From the NCBI GenBank assembly GCA_037355855.1, contig CM074759.1:2666001-2730000 (forward strand): DNA of 64,000 bases. Reading direction: 5' to 3'. Source of the DNA: Pseudo-nitzschia pungens. Lineage: Eukaryota > Bacillariophyta > Bacillariophyceae > Bacillariales > Bacillariaceae. A program made the translations under genes and the position numbers. Under the pieces are notes generated by a model. The model saw only the letters and a program-made list of their open reading frames with translations. It was not told the DNA's origin and ran no database searches. The first letter of the stretch is position 1. Each line of letters starts with the position of its first letter. This document shows, piece after piece, positions 10,961 through 21,171 of the stretch.

Positions 10961-11200
10961 GGCATTTTCGCTGCTGCTGCTGCAACCCACCGGCGTTTCT
11001 GCTGCTTCTGCAATCAACCAGCGTTTCTGCTGCTTCTGCTGCACTCAAGCAGCGTTTTCGCTGCTGCTGCAATCAACGCTTTTTGACATCCAGCGGCGTG
11101 CCTACTGCGGCTGCTGCAATCAACCGGTGTCTCTGCGGCTGCTGCTGCTGTTCCCATTTTCTTCCTATTTCTATTCCTCCCAAGTCCCTATTTTGTGGGA
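10961..11200. repeat. GCTGCT-rich imperfect repeat
   Basis: Irregular units of the form GCGTTTCTGCTGCTTCTGCAATCAACC, enriched in CTG/CTT triplets. Reading frames here are low-complexity products of the repeat. Confidence 0.6.
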
Positions 11201-11364
11201 TTTGTTTTGCCTCTTTCCCTGATTGATGTTCAAGGTTTGTTTGAAAAATGTCGTTCTACCACTTGGGGTCCTGACTCTTTGATGGAGGCGACGTTAAAGT
11301 CTGATTACAGACTGAGTAATTTAGTACCACCTTTGGTGGTTAAAGTTATTTAAATATGTATATT

Positions 11365-11738
11365 GAGTGATTCCCAAAACTATATGATATGTGTCCTAAA
11401 TCATATTAAGAGACCCAACACATAAACAAAAATTGGTTGCACTAGTAGTCAAAAAAAATAAAATACGACCGCCGATCCAGAGAATTTTCTCTGGACAGAG
11501 ATTTAGGATCGGTAATATATCCTAAATGGAATCACAGGCTAGAAGGAATCAATAAAGGCACGCATGACAACTTAGCAGAATTTTTTTGTTTTTCATAACA
11601 GGATTCCAAATGCCAAAATGTGTCTTGTCACCACCTGTCTGTTGTCCAAAATAAAAACATGTGCGTTGGGTGCGCCAAAAAAAAATTGAAGGCATATAAT
11701 CTAGGATATGATATTACACATAGTTTCAGGAATCACTC
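11365..11738. mobile_element. 374-bp MITE-like element
   Basis: Ends GAGTGATTCC...GGAATCACTC (perfect 10-bp TIR, with weaker similarity extending to about 45 bp), flanked by ATT at 11,362-11,364 and 11,739-11,741. AT-rich and non-coding. It contains an internal hairpin, TCCAGAGAA-TTTTC-TCTGGA, near 11,477. A 3-bp TSD is compatible with PIF/Harbinger-type MITEs, but ATT is not the usual TWA, so the superfamily is open. Confidence 0.65.
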
Positions 11739-12000
11739 ATTATTATTATTATTATTATTTGTAGGATTGTAATGCTAGCATGTTACAGGTCCAGTACTTC
11801 AAATTCAACGTACTGACCATACCTTTTGCTGACACCTGTAGCACCAGTACTGTAGCGTACACGCTGTACACTGTAGTACTGTACTTGATCGATGCGCTTG
11901 CTAACCTTGCTCGCTTGTTAACTGCAGGGGCCGCGTATCTGGTTATAGTACATATCGTACACAATGACCATACCCCGACGGTAGTCCATAATATCGAGGT
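11739..12000 (-). repeat. (ATT)n run and diverged copia-LTR scrap
   Basis: An (ATT)n microsatellite at 11,739-11,760 is followed by sequence resembling the copia LTRs further right (TATCTGGTTATAGTACATATCGTACACAATGACC matched loosely to TATCCGGTCATGGTACATATTATACACCAATGACC). The last five bases, GAGGT (11,996-12,000), are the left target duplication of gypsy B1. Confidence 0.55.
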
Positions 12001-12191
12001 TGCCATACCCCGGGTCTACTAGTGATTAGAATAGTAGTGATATGCAAATTGTGAGCTCTATCATTTAGTCTATCTGCTATTGGATTCAGCAGTCTCGAAA
12101 TCGGCGATTCCAGAGACTCGCTAATCGTAATCCAATCCTTATCCTTAATCCAATCACGAACGGGTTCGTGACTGTATTCCGGTGCACGGCA
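12001..12191 (-). repeat. 3' LTR of gypsy B1 (191 bp)
   Basis: In element orientation starts TGCCGTGCACCGGAATAC and ends GGGTATGGCA. The adjacent internal bases TGGAGGAGCA form a candidate polypurine tract. Confidence 0.95.
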
Positions 12192-12209
12192 TGCTCCTCC
12201 ATGGTACTG

Positions 12210-13037
12210 TTACGATTCAATGCTATTCCTGCAATAATAGGGGTGCACTCTCCTAATGTTAACCCGGTCGGTTACAAAGGGAGCAGTTTCAATAGTTACA
12301 GTTCCATTATCATGGGCCTTGAGCACCTTGTAAGGTCCTTGCCGTGGGAAGGATAGTTTTGGAATGATGCCCTTCCTTTCCAGGGTGACATAGTCTCCTT
12401 CTCTATAGACATGGGGGATCCTCTTCTGGTTCTCCCTGATGTTGCTCTTGTGGATGCTTTTCTGCTTCCTTGCTTGGATTGCTTCCCAATCCACTGGGAA
12501 GTTCACCGGCATGAACATGTCTCTGCCAAACACCAACTGTGCCGGGGAGTACCCCAGGGTGGTATGGATGGCACTTCTGATGGCATATGCTGCCTTGGTG
12601 GTGAATTCCTCGAAAGGGTCCTTCTCGTGGAGGTCCCTGTTTTCCAGGTTGAAGGATAACAAACAGTCCTTTAGTACCTGGTGGATCCTTTCCAGCACTG
12701 AGTTGGATTGTGGATTCCATGCCCCACTGGGCTTTCTTTTCATCCCCATGTTCTCACAGAGCTCTTGGAACTCTGCTTTGAACTCACTCCCACCATCAAA
12801 GCCAATTTCCTTTGGGCGCGGATATCTTGCCAGCCATGTACTGTCCAACAATCGTTGAGTTTCAGCTGCAGTTGGGGAGTCCTTCAGGTGAGCCAGTTCA
12901 AACCATCCGGTCACTGGATCCACCATGGTGAGGACATGGATATGGTAGTCTTTGCCATTTTTGTTGTGGACAGATGCGGGTCCCCAGAGGTCCACATTGA
13001 CCCTCTGCCATTTGGTGACCTCAGCTGCCTTCTCCGG
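12210..13037 (-). CDS. Integrase catalytic and C-terminal part of gypsy B1 pol (fragment)
   Basis: Second half of the B1 integrase, which inserts element cDNA into the genome. DD35E-type residues are visible: Asp in VDLWGPA (near 12,990), Asp in GFDGGSEF (near 12,800), Glu in SVLERIHQV (near 12,695). An SH3-like C-terminal region follows (EGDYVTLERKG, QGPYKVLKAHDNGTVTIE), ending NSIES then TAA or similar at 12,210. Its upstream half, with the HHCC zinc-binding domain, lies 8.1 kb away at 21,172 and beyond. The two halves join in frame when the nested element is removed, as shown by the uninterrupted B2 copy at 63,442-64,000. As it stands the integrase cannot be translated whole. Confidence 0.93.
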   Translation of the reverse strand, partial: PEKAAEVTKWQRVNVDLWGPASVHNKNGKDYHIHVLTMVDPVTGWFELAHLKDSPTAAETQRLLDSTWLARYPRPKEIGFDGGSEFKAEFQELCENMGMKRKPSGAWNPQSNSVLERIHQVLKDCLLSFNLENRDLHEKDPFEEFTTKAAYAIRSAIHTTLGYSPAQLVFGRDMFMPVNFPVDWEAIQARKQKSIHKSNIRENQKRIPHVYREGDYVTLERKGIIPKLSFPRQGPYKVLKAHDNGTVTIETAPFVTDRVNIRRVHPYYCRNSIES

Positions 13038-13182
13038 TACGTCTGATAAATGTCACGCAACCCCGTAGCGACCCCCCGTGGCAACCTCCTTTGTGTGCAA
13101 ATTTAACACGACATATGTTTGCATCACCTTGCGTTGCACAACCTATACGTTCAAGGTTATTGCGCGGTTTGGGTCGCGCCAG

Positions 13183-13625
13183 GGGGTTGTGAAACGCAGA
13201 CTTCGTGGTTGCGAAACGCAGACTATGTGGTTGTGAAACGCAGACTCCGTGGTTGTGAAACGCAGACTATGTTGTTGTGAAACGCAGACTCCGTGGTTGT
13301 GAAACGCAGACTACGTGGTTGTGAAACGCAGACTCCGTGGATGTGAAACGCAGACTACGTGGTTGTGAAACGCAGACTACGTGGTTGTGAAAATCAGACT
13401 CCGTGGTTGTGAAACACAGACTCTGTGGTTGTGAAAATCAGACTCCGTGGTTGTGAAACGCAGACTCCGTGGTTGCGAAACGCAGACTCCGTGGTTGTGA
13501 AACGCAACCTCTTACTATTCTGAAATACTTCCTATGTGGTTGCGAAAATCAACGTCCTACTATTCTGAAACAATTCCTATGTGGTTGCGAAAATCAGTCT
13601 ATGGGGTTGCGAAAATCAATGTCAC
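13183..13625. repeat. 22-bp tandem array
   Basis: About 19-20 units of GTGGTTGTGAAACGCAGACT plus two variable bases. The later units degenerate (GAAAATCA variants, longer inserts). Confidence 0.92.
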
Positions 13626-13639
13626 ACTATTCTGAAACA

Positions 13640-14715
13640 ATTCATAGTTCCCGTCGTATCGTATTACAGTTACGTTCAGAAGTTTTTCCCTACCAGGAGC
13701 AAGCAGGCAATCAAATGCATGGTTCGATTGTATTTCAGTTGCCGTTGCATCGTATTTTCGTATTGCAGTTACCGTTGCATCTAGTAATTTCAGTTGCGTC
13801 CAGTGTATTCTTCCCTACCAGGAGCAAGCAGCAGGCAATTAAATGCATGGTTAGAAGTGAACTCCATGATCGATACCCCCAAGAATCTTGATGCAGTTCA
13901 CTCACCGTCGGATTGTATTTCAGTTGCCGTTGCATCGTATTCCAGTTCCCGTCACATCGTATTTCAGCAGTTGCGTTCAGTGTATTCATCCCTACCAGGA
14001 GCAAGCAGCAGGCAATTAAATGCATGGTTAGAAGTGAACTCCATGATCGATACCCCCGTCCAATCTTGATGCAGTTCACTCACTGTCGGATTGTATTTCA
14101 GTTCCCATTGTATAGACTGTCGTATCGTCCGTCGTATCGTCCGTCGTATCGTATTTCAGTTCCCGTCATATTGTATTTCAGTTGCGTTCTGTGTATTCTT
14201 CCCTAAGAGGAGCAAGCAGGTAATTAAATGCATGGTTAGAAGTGAACTCCATGATCGATACCCCCGTCCAATCTTGATGCAGTTCACTCACTGTCCGATT
14301 GTATTTCAGTTCCCATTGTATAGACTGTCGTATCGTCCGTCGTATCGTCCGTCGTATCGTATTTCAGTTCCCGTCATATCGTATTTCAGTTGCGTTCTGT
14401 GTATTCTTCCCTACGAGGAGCAAGCAGGTAATTAAATGCATGGTTAGAAGTGAACTCCATGATCGATACCCCCGTCCAATCTTGATGCAGTTCACTCACT
14501 GTCGGATTGTATTTCAGTTCCCATTGTATCGTCCGTCGTATCGTCCGTCGTATCGTATTTCAGTTCCCTTCATATCGTATTTCAGTTGCGTTCTGTGTAT
14601 TCTTCCCTATGAGGAGCAAGCAGGCAATTAAATGCATGGTTAGAAGTGAACTCCATGATCGATACCCCCGTCCAATCTTGATGCAGTTGACTCACCGTCG
14701 GGTTGTATTTCAGTA
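13640..14715. repeat. 178-208-bp tandem array
   Basis: Five or so units containing CGTATTTCAGTTCCCGTC, CTACCAGGAGCAAGCAG, AATTAAATGCATGGTTAG and TCCATGATCGATACCCCC. Spacing is exactly 208 bp between two pairs of units (14,091/14,299/14,507) and shorter earlier. Within units, CGTCCGTCGTAT repeats two or three times. The roughly 100-aa reading frames are repeat products. Confidence 0.92.
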
Positions 14716-15009
14716 ATTTTGTGAAGTTTGGCACACACATTTTATGTGCAGTTTTTGCTTGCTTTTTTACTCATATGCGGTGTTTGCAGTCCGCGCCATA
14801 ATTTTTGACTAATTACACAAGGTTCATTTCTGCCAAGAATATTACGTAAGGTTAATTACTGCCAAGAATACTCCAAAACCTGGTGCACCGACGAAGAAAA
14901 AGGACAAAGGACAGACACTGGTCAAAAAGCAGCGGAAAAAGGACAGACATCCGTTCGCAAATCAGCAAAAAGACACTAAAAAATACACTAAAAGTAACTA
15001 CTAAACTAT
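14716..15009. other. Single-copy spacer between arrays
   Basis: No gene or clear repeat seen. A purine-rich stretch rich in AAGGACAGACA-like motifs lies at about 14,895-14,970. Confidence 0.5.
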
Positions 15010-15012
15010 AAA

Positions 15013-16232
15013 ATGAGTTATGTAAATCAATACATGGAATATTTCCACCATTCCAGGGTCAATAGTCCTCACCCTATGTATGCTTGGGACTATGAAAAAA
15101 GTCTGAGTGAGAAACACCCAATACTTTGGATGTCACATCTATTTGATGCATATTTCCTCCAGTACTGGCATATTTCACTAGAAAATAGACAATATGACCT
15201 ATCTAAATTCAGAAATGGAATATTTCCACCATTCCAGGGTCAATAGTCCTCACCCTATGTATGCTTGGGACTACGAAAAAAGTCTGAGTGAGAAACACCC
15301 AATACTTTGGATGTCACATCTATTTAATGCACATTTCCTCCAGTACCAGCATATTTCACTAGAAAATATACAATATGACCTATGTAAATTCAGAAATGGA
15401 ATATTTCCACCATTCCAGCGCCAATAGTCCTCCCTCTATGTATGCTTGGGACTACGAAAAAAGTCTGAGTGAGCAAGACCCAATACTTTGGATGTCACAT
15501 CTATTTAATGCACATTTCCTCCAGTACTGGCATATTTCACTAGAAAATATACAAAATGACCTATGTAAATTCAGAAATGGAATATTTCCACCATTCCAGC
15601 GCCAATAGTCCTCACCCTATGTATGCTTGGGACTACGAAAAAAGTCTGAGTGAGCAAGACCCAATACTTTGGATGTCACATCTATTTAATGCACATTTCC
15701 TCCAGTACTGGCATATTTCACTAGAAAATATACAAAATGACCTATGTAAATTCAGAAATGGAATATTTCCACCATTCCAGCGCCAATAGTCCTCCCTCTA
15801 TGTATGCTTGGGACTACGAAAAAAGTCTGAGTGAGCAAGACCCAATACTTTGGATGTCACATCTATTTAATGCACATTTCCTCCAGTACTGGCATATTTC
15901 ACTAGAAAATATACAAAATGACCTATGTAAATTCAGAAATGGAATATTTCCACCATTCCAGCGCCAATAGTCCTCCCTCTATGTATGCTTGGGACTACGA
16001 AAAAAGTCTGAGTGAGCAAGACCCAATACTTTGGATGTCACATCTATTTGATGCACATTTCCTCCAGTACTGGCATATTTCACTAGAAAATATACAAAAT
16101 GACCTATCTAAATTCAGAAATGGATTATTTCCACCATTCCAGTGCCAATAGTCCTCACCCTATGTATGGTCAGGACTCTGAAAAAAGTCTGAGTCAGAAA
16201 CACCCAATACTTTGGATGTCACATCTATTTGA
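15013..16232. repeat. 181-bp satellite array
   Basis: Nearly seven head-to-tail units with a strict 181-bp period (landmarks at 15,013, 15,194, 15,375, 15,556, 15,737, 15,918). Units contain GGAATATTTCCACCATTCCAG, cut here to its first 20 bases in comparison, and ATGCTTGGGACTACGAAAAA. Inner units differ at only a few positions, so the array is well homogenised. The period is not a multiple of three. The 77-aa frames that span each unit are not proteins. Confidence 0.95.
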
Positions 16233-16244
16233 TGTACTTTGGGA

Positions 16245-16965
16245 TGGTACTGGATGGTACTAGGGCCCTCCAATAGGATAGATATGTATCATAGTTACAT
16301 ACCTTAGCTCTTAAGAGATGAATACCATGTTAGAATATCTACAAGATTCTAACTGAACAGGATGCTAAGCAGGATGCTGGGCCCTTGTAGTAGAATTTGT
16401 ACCAGATCTACATACCCTATCACTTATCAGAGCCATATCATAAATATTCAGTGTGCTACTAACTTAAAAAGCAAACTGTGCTAGGGGGGGCTGAACAGGA
16501 TGCTAAGCAGGATGCTGGGCCCTTGTAGTAGAATTTGTACCAGATTTACATACCCTCCTATCACTTATCAGATCAATATTGGGAGATCTACAGGGGGTGC
16601 TAACTGAATAACCCAACTCTACTGTGCTAAGGGGGACACTTAATAGGATGCTGAGCATGAGGATGCTGGGCCTTCTATGTAGAACTTGTACCAGATCTAT
16701 ATACCCTAGCTCTTATCAGAGCAATATTGGGAGATCTACAGGGGGTTGCTAACTAATTAACCAAACTCTACTGTGCTAAGGGGGACACTTAACAGGATGC
16801 TAAGCAGGATGCTGGGCCCTTGTAGTAAAATTTGTACCAGATCTACATACCCTATCTCTTATCACATCAATATTGGAAGATCTACAGGGGGTGCTAAACT
16901 GATTAACAAAACTCAACTGTGCTAGGGGGGACACTAAACAGGATGCTAAGCAGGATCGTAAGGGA
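16245..16965. repeat. About 150-bp degenerate tandem array
   Basis: Four or so copies sharing GGATGCTAAGCAGGATGCTG, TTTGTACCAGATCTACATA and GGGAGATCTACAGGGGGT, with indels. Confidence 0.85.
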
Positions 16966-17935
16966 ATTGAATACCACACCGGCTTGGAATCGATCGTAGG
17001 GGGAATGAATACTACACCGGCTTGAAATCAATCCTAAGGGGAATGAATACTACACCGGCTTGGAATCAATCGTAGGGGGAATGAATACCACACAGGCTTG
17101 GAATGAATCGTATACCACACCGGCTTGGTCTTGATCGTAGGGGGAATAAATACCACACCAGCATGATCGTAGGGGGAATAAACGCTTCGAGTTACAAAGG
17201 AGATATACAACGCTGCAGCCTACGCTAAATTATCGTCTAATATTAATAGAGGATCAGCTCTTAGTATCATTTTGGTGCGTGATATGTAGGTGCTCACAAA
17301 ATAGGCTTGGAATCGATCATACGATCGTGGGGGTTGGAAGGAACAAACGACAGGCTTGGAATCACACACCGAGCCGAATACGATCCGGCTTGGAATCGAT
17401 CGTAGGGGGGATGACTACCACACCGGCTTGGAATCGATCGTAGGGGGGATGACTACCACACCGGCTTGGAATCGATCGTAGGGGGAATGAATTACAACAC
17501 AGACTTGGAATCGATCGTAGGGGGGGGGGTGAATCGTAGTAGGGTTGCTGAATCGATCGGGGTTTGGAAAAATCGTAGGGTTGCTGAATCGATCGGGGTT
17601 TGGGATGAATCGTAGTAGGGTTGCTGAATCGATCGGGGTTCGTAGTAGGGTTGCTAAATCGATCGGGGTTTGGGATGTTTGGGATGAATCGTAGTAGGGT
17701 TGCTGAATCGATCGGGGTTTGGAAAAATCGTAGTAGGGTTGCTGAATCGATCGGGGTTTGGAAAAATCGTAGTAGGGTTGCTGAATCGATCGGGGTTTGG
17801 GTTGCTGAATCGATCGGGGTTTGGGATGAATCGTAGTAGGGTTCTTGCTGAATCGATCGGGGTTTGGGGTGAATCGTAGGGTTGCTGAATCGATCGGGGT
17901 TTGGGATGAATCGTAGTAGGGTTGCTGAAGAACAC
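16955..17935. repeat. Two related 38-bp tandem arrays
   Basis: The first type (16,955-17,185 and 17,385-17,530) repeats CACACCGGCTTGGAATCGAT + CGTAGGGGGAATGAATAC. The second (17,530-17,935) repeats AATCGTAGTAGGGTTGCTGA + ATCGATCGGGGTTTGG. Both share GAATCGATCG. A unique insert lies at about 17,185-17,380. Confidence 0.85.
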
Positions 17936-18735
17936 TGACGTTCTCTTCTTAATCCTTCGACGCGAAAACAAAGAACTTGAGCGTGTTGAAGTGTTTACCA
18001 ATCGGTATTCCTTCTTTTTCCACTTCAAGGAGGTTATTCGGACTAAAATACAATGAGCAAAAGAGCCTACCGTAGGGTGGGTTCTCTGCGTTCTCGAACG
18101 GAGTGCAATAAAGCAACTCTACTCAAAATAAGTCGGATTGTGAATCGAAACAGCAGTGATTTGTGTTATTCAATCGATCCGATGAATCGTAGGAGAAGGC
18201 GGCTTGGATCCGATGAATCGTAGGGGAAAGGCACGGGGTTGAATCGATCCGATGAATCGTAGGGTTCAATCGATCCGATCGTAGGGGAATTGACTACCAC
18301 ACTGACTTGGAATCGATCGTAGGGGGAATGTACACTGGCTTGGAATCGATCGAAAGAGGGATGATTGTCATACGATCGTGAGGTCGTTGAAATGAACAAA
18401 GGCTTCGATTGAAATAAACGGAATCAACTAATCACTTACCGGCTAGGAATGGATATTAGGGAGAAGGGCGGGAAACGAAGAACACTGACGTTCTATTCTT
18501 AATCCTTCGACACGAAAACACTTGAGAGTGTTGAAGTGTTTACCAATCGGTATTCCTTCGTTTACCACTTCAAGGAGGTTATTCGGACTAAAATACAATG
18601 AGCAAAAGAGCCTACCGTAGGGCGGGTTCTAGTATTCGTTCTCGTGACGGAGTGCAATAAAGCAACTCTACTCAAAATAAGTCGGATTGGGAATCGAAAC
18701 AGCAGTGATTTGTGTTATTCCTGAAGAAAATGGTG
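17930..18735. repeat. Direct duplication of about 240 bp around a GAATCGAT-rich spacer
   Basis: 17,930-18,165 and 18,478-18,722 are near-identical (GAAGAACACTGACGTTCT ... CAGCAGTGATTTGTGTTATTC). The intervening segment has GATCCGATGAATCGTAGG repeats. No coding potential. Confidence 0.85.
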
Positions 18736-18769
18736 AGTGGAGCACAAAAAAAAGGGATTACGGGAAGGA

Positions 18770-19110
18770 GCAAAATACAGTGATTTAATACAGTGATTTG
18801 CAAGAGCAAAATACAGTGATTTAATACAGTGATTTGCAAAACCGGTGGGTGTCGTCGGCTCGTTTGACACCCATATTGTCATAATGACGTAAAAGATACC
18901 AAAAAATAATAATAATGAGCCGATTAGAGGTACTGTACACTTAACCCTAACAGTGGTTCGACAACGAATTTACAGTGATTTAATACAGTGATTTGCAAGA
19001 GCAAAATACAGTGATTTAATACAGTGATTTGCAAAACCGGTGGGTGTCGTCGGCTCGTTTGACACCAATATTGTCATAATGACGTAAAAGATACCAAATA
19101 ATAATAATAA
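18770..19110. repeat. Direct duplication with ACAGTGATTTAATACAGTGA motifs
   Basis: 18,777-18,905 and 18,970-19,095 share ATACAGTGATTTGCAAAACC and GGTGTCGTCGGCTCGTTTGA. Short ATACAGTGATTT repeats occur inside each. Confidence 0.85.
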
Positions 19111-19259
19111 ATCAAATAATATTGTCATAATGAATACGTAGTACCGAAGTACTATATTGTCATAATGACGTAACGCTACAACCCTTAACCCTAATGGTGC
19201 TAGTTAGATCGCTTGCGCTTGCGATAACTCTAACGCGCTTTCGCTAACGCTAGCTCGTA

Positions 19260-20990
19260 TTAGAGTTAGCTCGTCGCTTAATAACTGTTTGGGTCAGGTA
19301 GTATCCAAGACAACGGCATAGTATCTTAGCATGGTAGCATGGTAGGTTAAAATAACCATTATTTCGTAGCATTAGCAACCCTAACCTTGTAGCACTCAGC
19401 TACACTGTATTAGTATGGATGTTATATGAAGATATCCAGGTTGCTGTGATCTGTGCTAAGGCTCCTATGTAGGAGAGTGTACTGGGGCTACAGGCAGCAG
19501 CACCCAGTAGCTCAACACTAGGAGCTGAGCTGTGTGCTAATTGGTAGCATACAGGCTTAGCAACAGGCTTAGCAACAGGCTTAGCAACAGGCTTAGCAAC
19601 AGGCTTAGCAACAGGCTTAGCAGCAGACCTATCCTGTTTAGTATGGATGCTAGCAGAGTTTACTAGGGTCGCCGCGTACGATTTGTACCAATCGTACGTA
19701 CCCCGAGTAAAGCACCTGTTATGGTGTAGATAAATACTACAGGGTTAGGGTTGCTAATGCTACGAGATACTGGTGATGCTAACCTACCATAATATCATGC
19801 TAAGATACTATGCTACCGCCGGGGTCGGGTCACTGGCGTACAATATGTACTATGACCGGACACCTGACCCAAACAGTTACCCAACGCGCTAGCACACCTT
19901 TGAATTTAATTAATAAGCGGAGCTACGCTACGCTACTCCGTACGCTACCCGTATAATACAGTACTGGAGCTACAGAGCTCTATTATCTACGAGTTATCGG
20001 AACGCTGTCACGATACGATACAGAGCTGAGCTGCGCTCATCCCCTGTATCGCTGTAGCGCTGTATCCCCTGTAGCGCACCCTGTAGCGCACCCTGTAGCG
20101 CTGTATCCAGCGCTACGATACTCCGATACGCTACTCCGTATAATACAGTACCGGAGCTACAGAGCTCCGTTATTCTACGAGTTATCGAAACGCTACGATA
20201 CAGCGCTACGCTACAGCGCTATCGACACGTTGCTGCTTGCTGCTTGCAGTCCCCCCCCTGTATTATCGACGCGTTGCTGCTGCTTGCTGCTTGCAGTCCC
20301 CCCCCTGTATTATCGACGCGTTGCTGCTGCTTGCTGCTTGCAGTCCCCCCCCTGTATTATCGACGCGTTGCTGCTGCTTGCTGCTTGCTGTCCCCCCTCC
20401 CCTGTATTATCGATGCGTTGCTGCTACAGCGCTACAGGGGATACAGCGCTACAGGGGATACAGCGCTACAGGAGGAGGGAATACAGCGCTACAGCGCTGC
20501 AGGGGATACAGCGCTGCAGGGGATACAGCGCTGCAGCGCTAGAGGGGATGAGCGCAGGTGTATCGTGACAGCGCTTCGCTAACTCGTAAAATAACAGAGC
20601 TCTGTAGCTCCAGTACTGTATTCTACGGGTAGCGTAGTGTGTGCGGAGTAGCGTAGCGTAGCTCGATACAGCGCTACAGCGCTACAGGGGATACAGCGCT
20701 ACAGGGGATCAGCGCAGCTCAGCTCTGTATCGTATTGTTCCGATAACTCGTAGATAATAGAGCTCTGTAGCTCCAGTACTGTATTATACGGGTAGCGTAC
20801 GGAGTAGCGAAGTAGCGTAGCTCCGCTTATTAATTGAATACAGAGGTGTGCTAGCGCGTTGGGTAACTGTCTGGGTCAGGTATCCGGTGATAGTACATAT
20901 TATACACCAATGACCCGACCCCGGCGGTAGCATAGTATCTTAGCATGGTATCATGGTAGTAGGTTAAAATATCCAGTATTTCGTAGCATT
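19260..20990. repeat. Copia-LTR-derived palindromic block
   Basis: 19,430-20,050 is a diverged copia LTR in + orientation: ATGAAGATATCCAGG start, CAGGCTTAGCAA repeats at 19,552-19,622, CGTACGATT/AATCGTACG hairpin at about 19,676, GGGTTAGGGTTG at about 19,743. Pieces of the same LTR lie inverted on both sides (19,280-19,430 and 20,690-20,990), giving nested palindromes. GCGCTACAGGGGATACA units fill the space between. Confidence 0.8.
20222..20426. repeat. Minisatellite shared with the element at 1.7-3.2 kb
   Basis: About 4-5 units of 47-48 bp, TATTATCGACGCGTTGCTGC + TGCTTGCTGCTTGCAGT + C run. This is the reverse complement of the 2090-2765 array. Confidence 0.9.
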
Positions 20991-21171
20991 ATTACAGGAA
21001 TACAGCGCTACAGCGCGCGTTTTTGTCGCGAGGTGGGGGGGGTTGCGAAAAACTTGGAAGAAACCTCGCGAAAATCAAGGTTAAGGTTGCGCGTGGCATA
21101 ATTTAGGCTTGATTTTCTGGAAAATAGGTCGCGTTGGGTCGCGTTGGGTCGCGTGACAGTTATTAGACGTA

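Larger units (their letters stand above)
13040..21169. mobile_element. 8,130-bp TIR element composed of satellite arrays
   Basis: Inserted in the B1 integrase with a TA duplication (13,038-13,039 and 21,170-21,171). The left end CGTCTGATAAATGTCACGCA and the inverted right end CGTCTAATAACTGTCACGCG agree at 17 of 20 positions, and 21 of 24 counting the next ACCC. Subterminal GGGTCGCG/CGCGACCC motifs occur on both sides. The interior is a succession of unrelated tandem arrays, duplications and copia-LTR-like palindromes, with no transposase or other credible gene. A TA duplication is typical of Tc1/mariner and some other DDE elements. The family cannot be assigned. It moved after B1 inserted, so the whole array-bearing unit appears to have been mobilised recently. 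Confidence 0.88.

Noticed and set aside
13183..13625. CRISPR-like array of 22-bp units
   Set aside because: Units are contiguous with no spacers, no cas genes are present, and the sequence is eukaryotic.
15013..16151. Six 77-aa reading frames with nearly identical products
   Set aside because: They arise from the 181-bp satellite. Each frame crosses into the next unit at a shifted phase and ends there, with no start context or domain.
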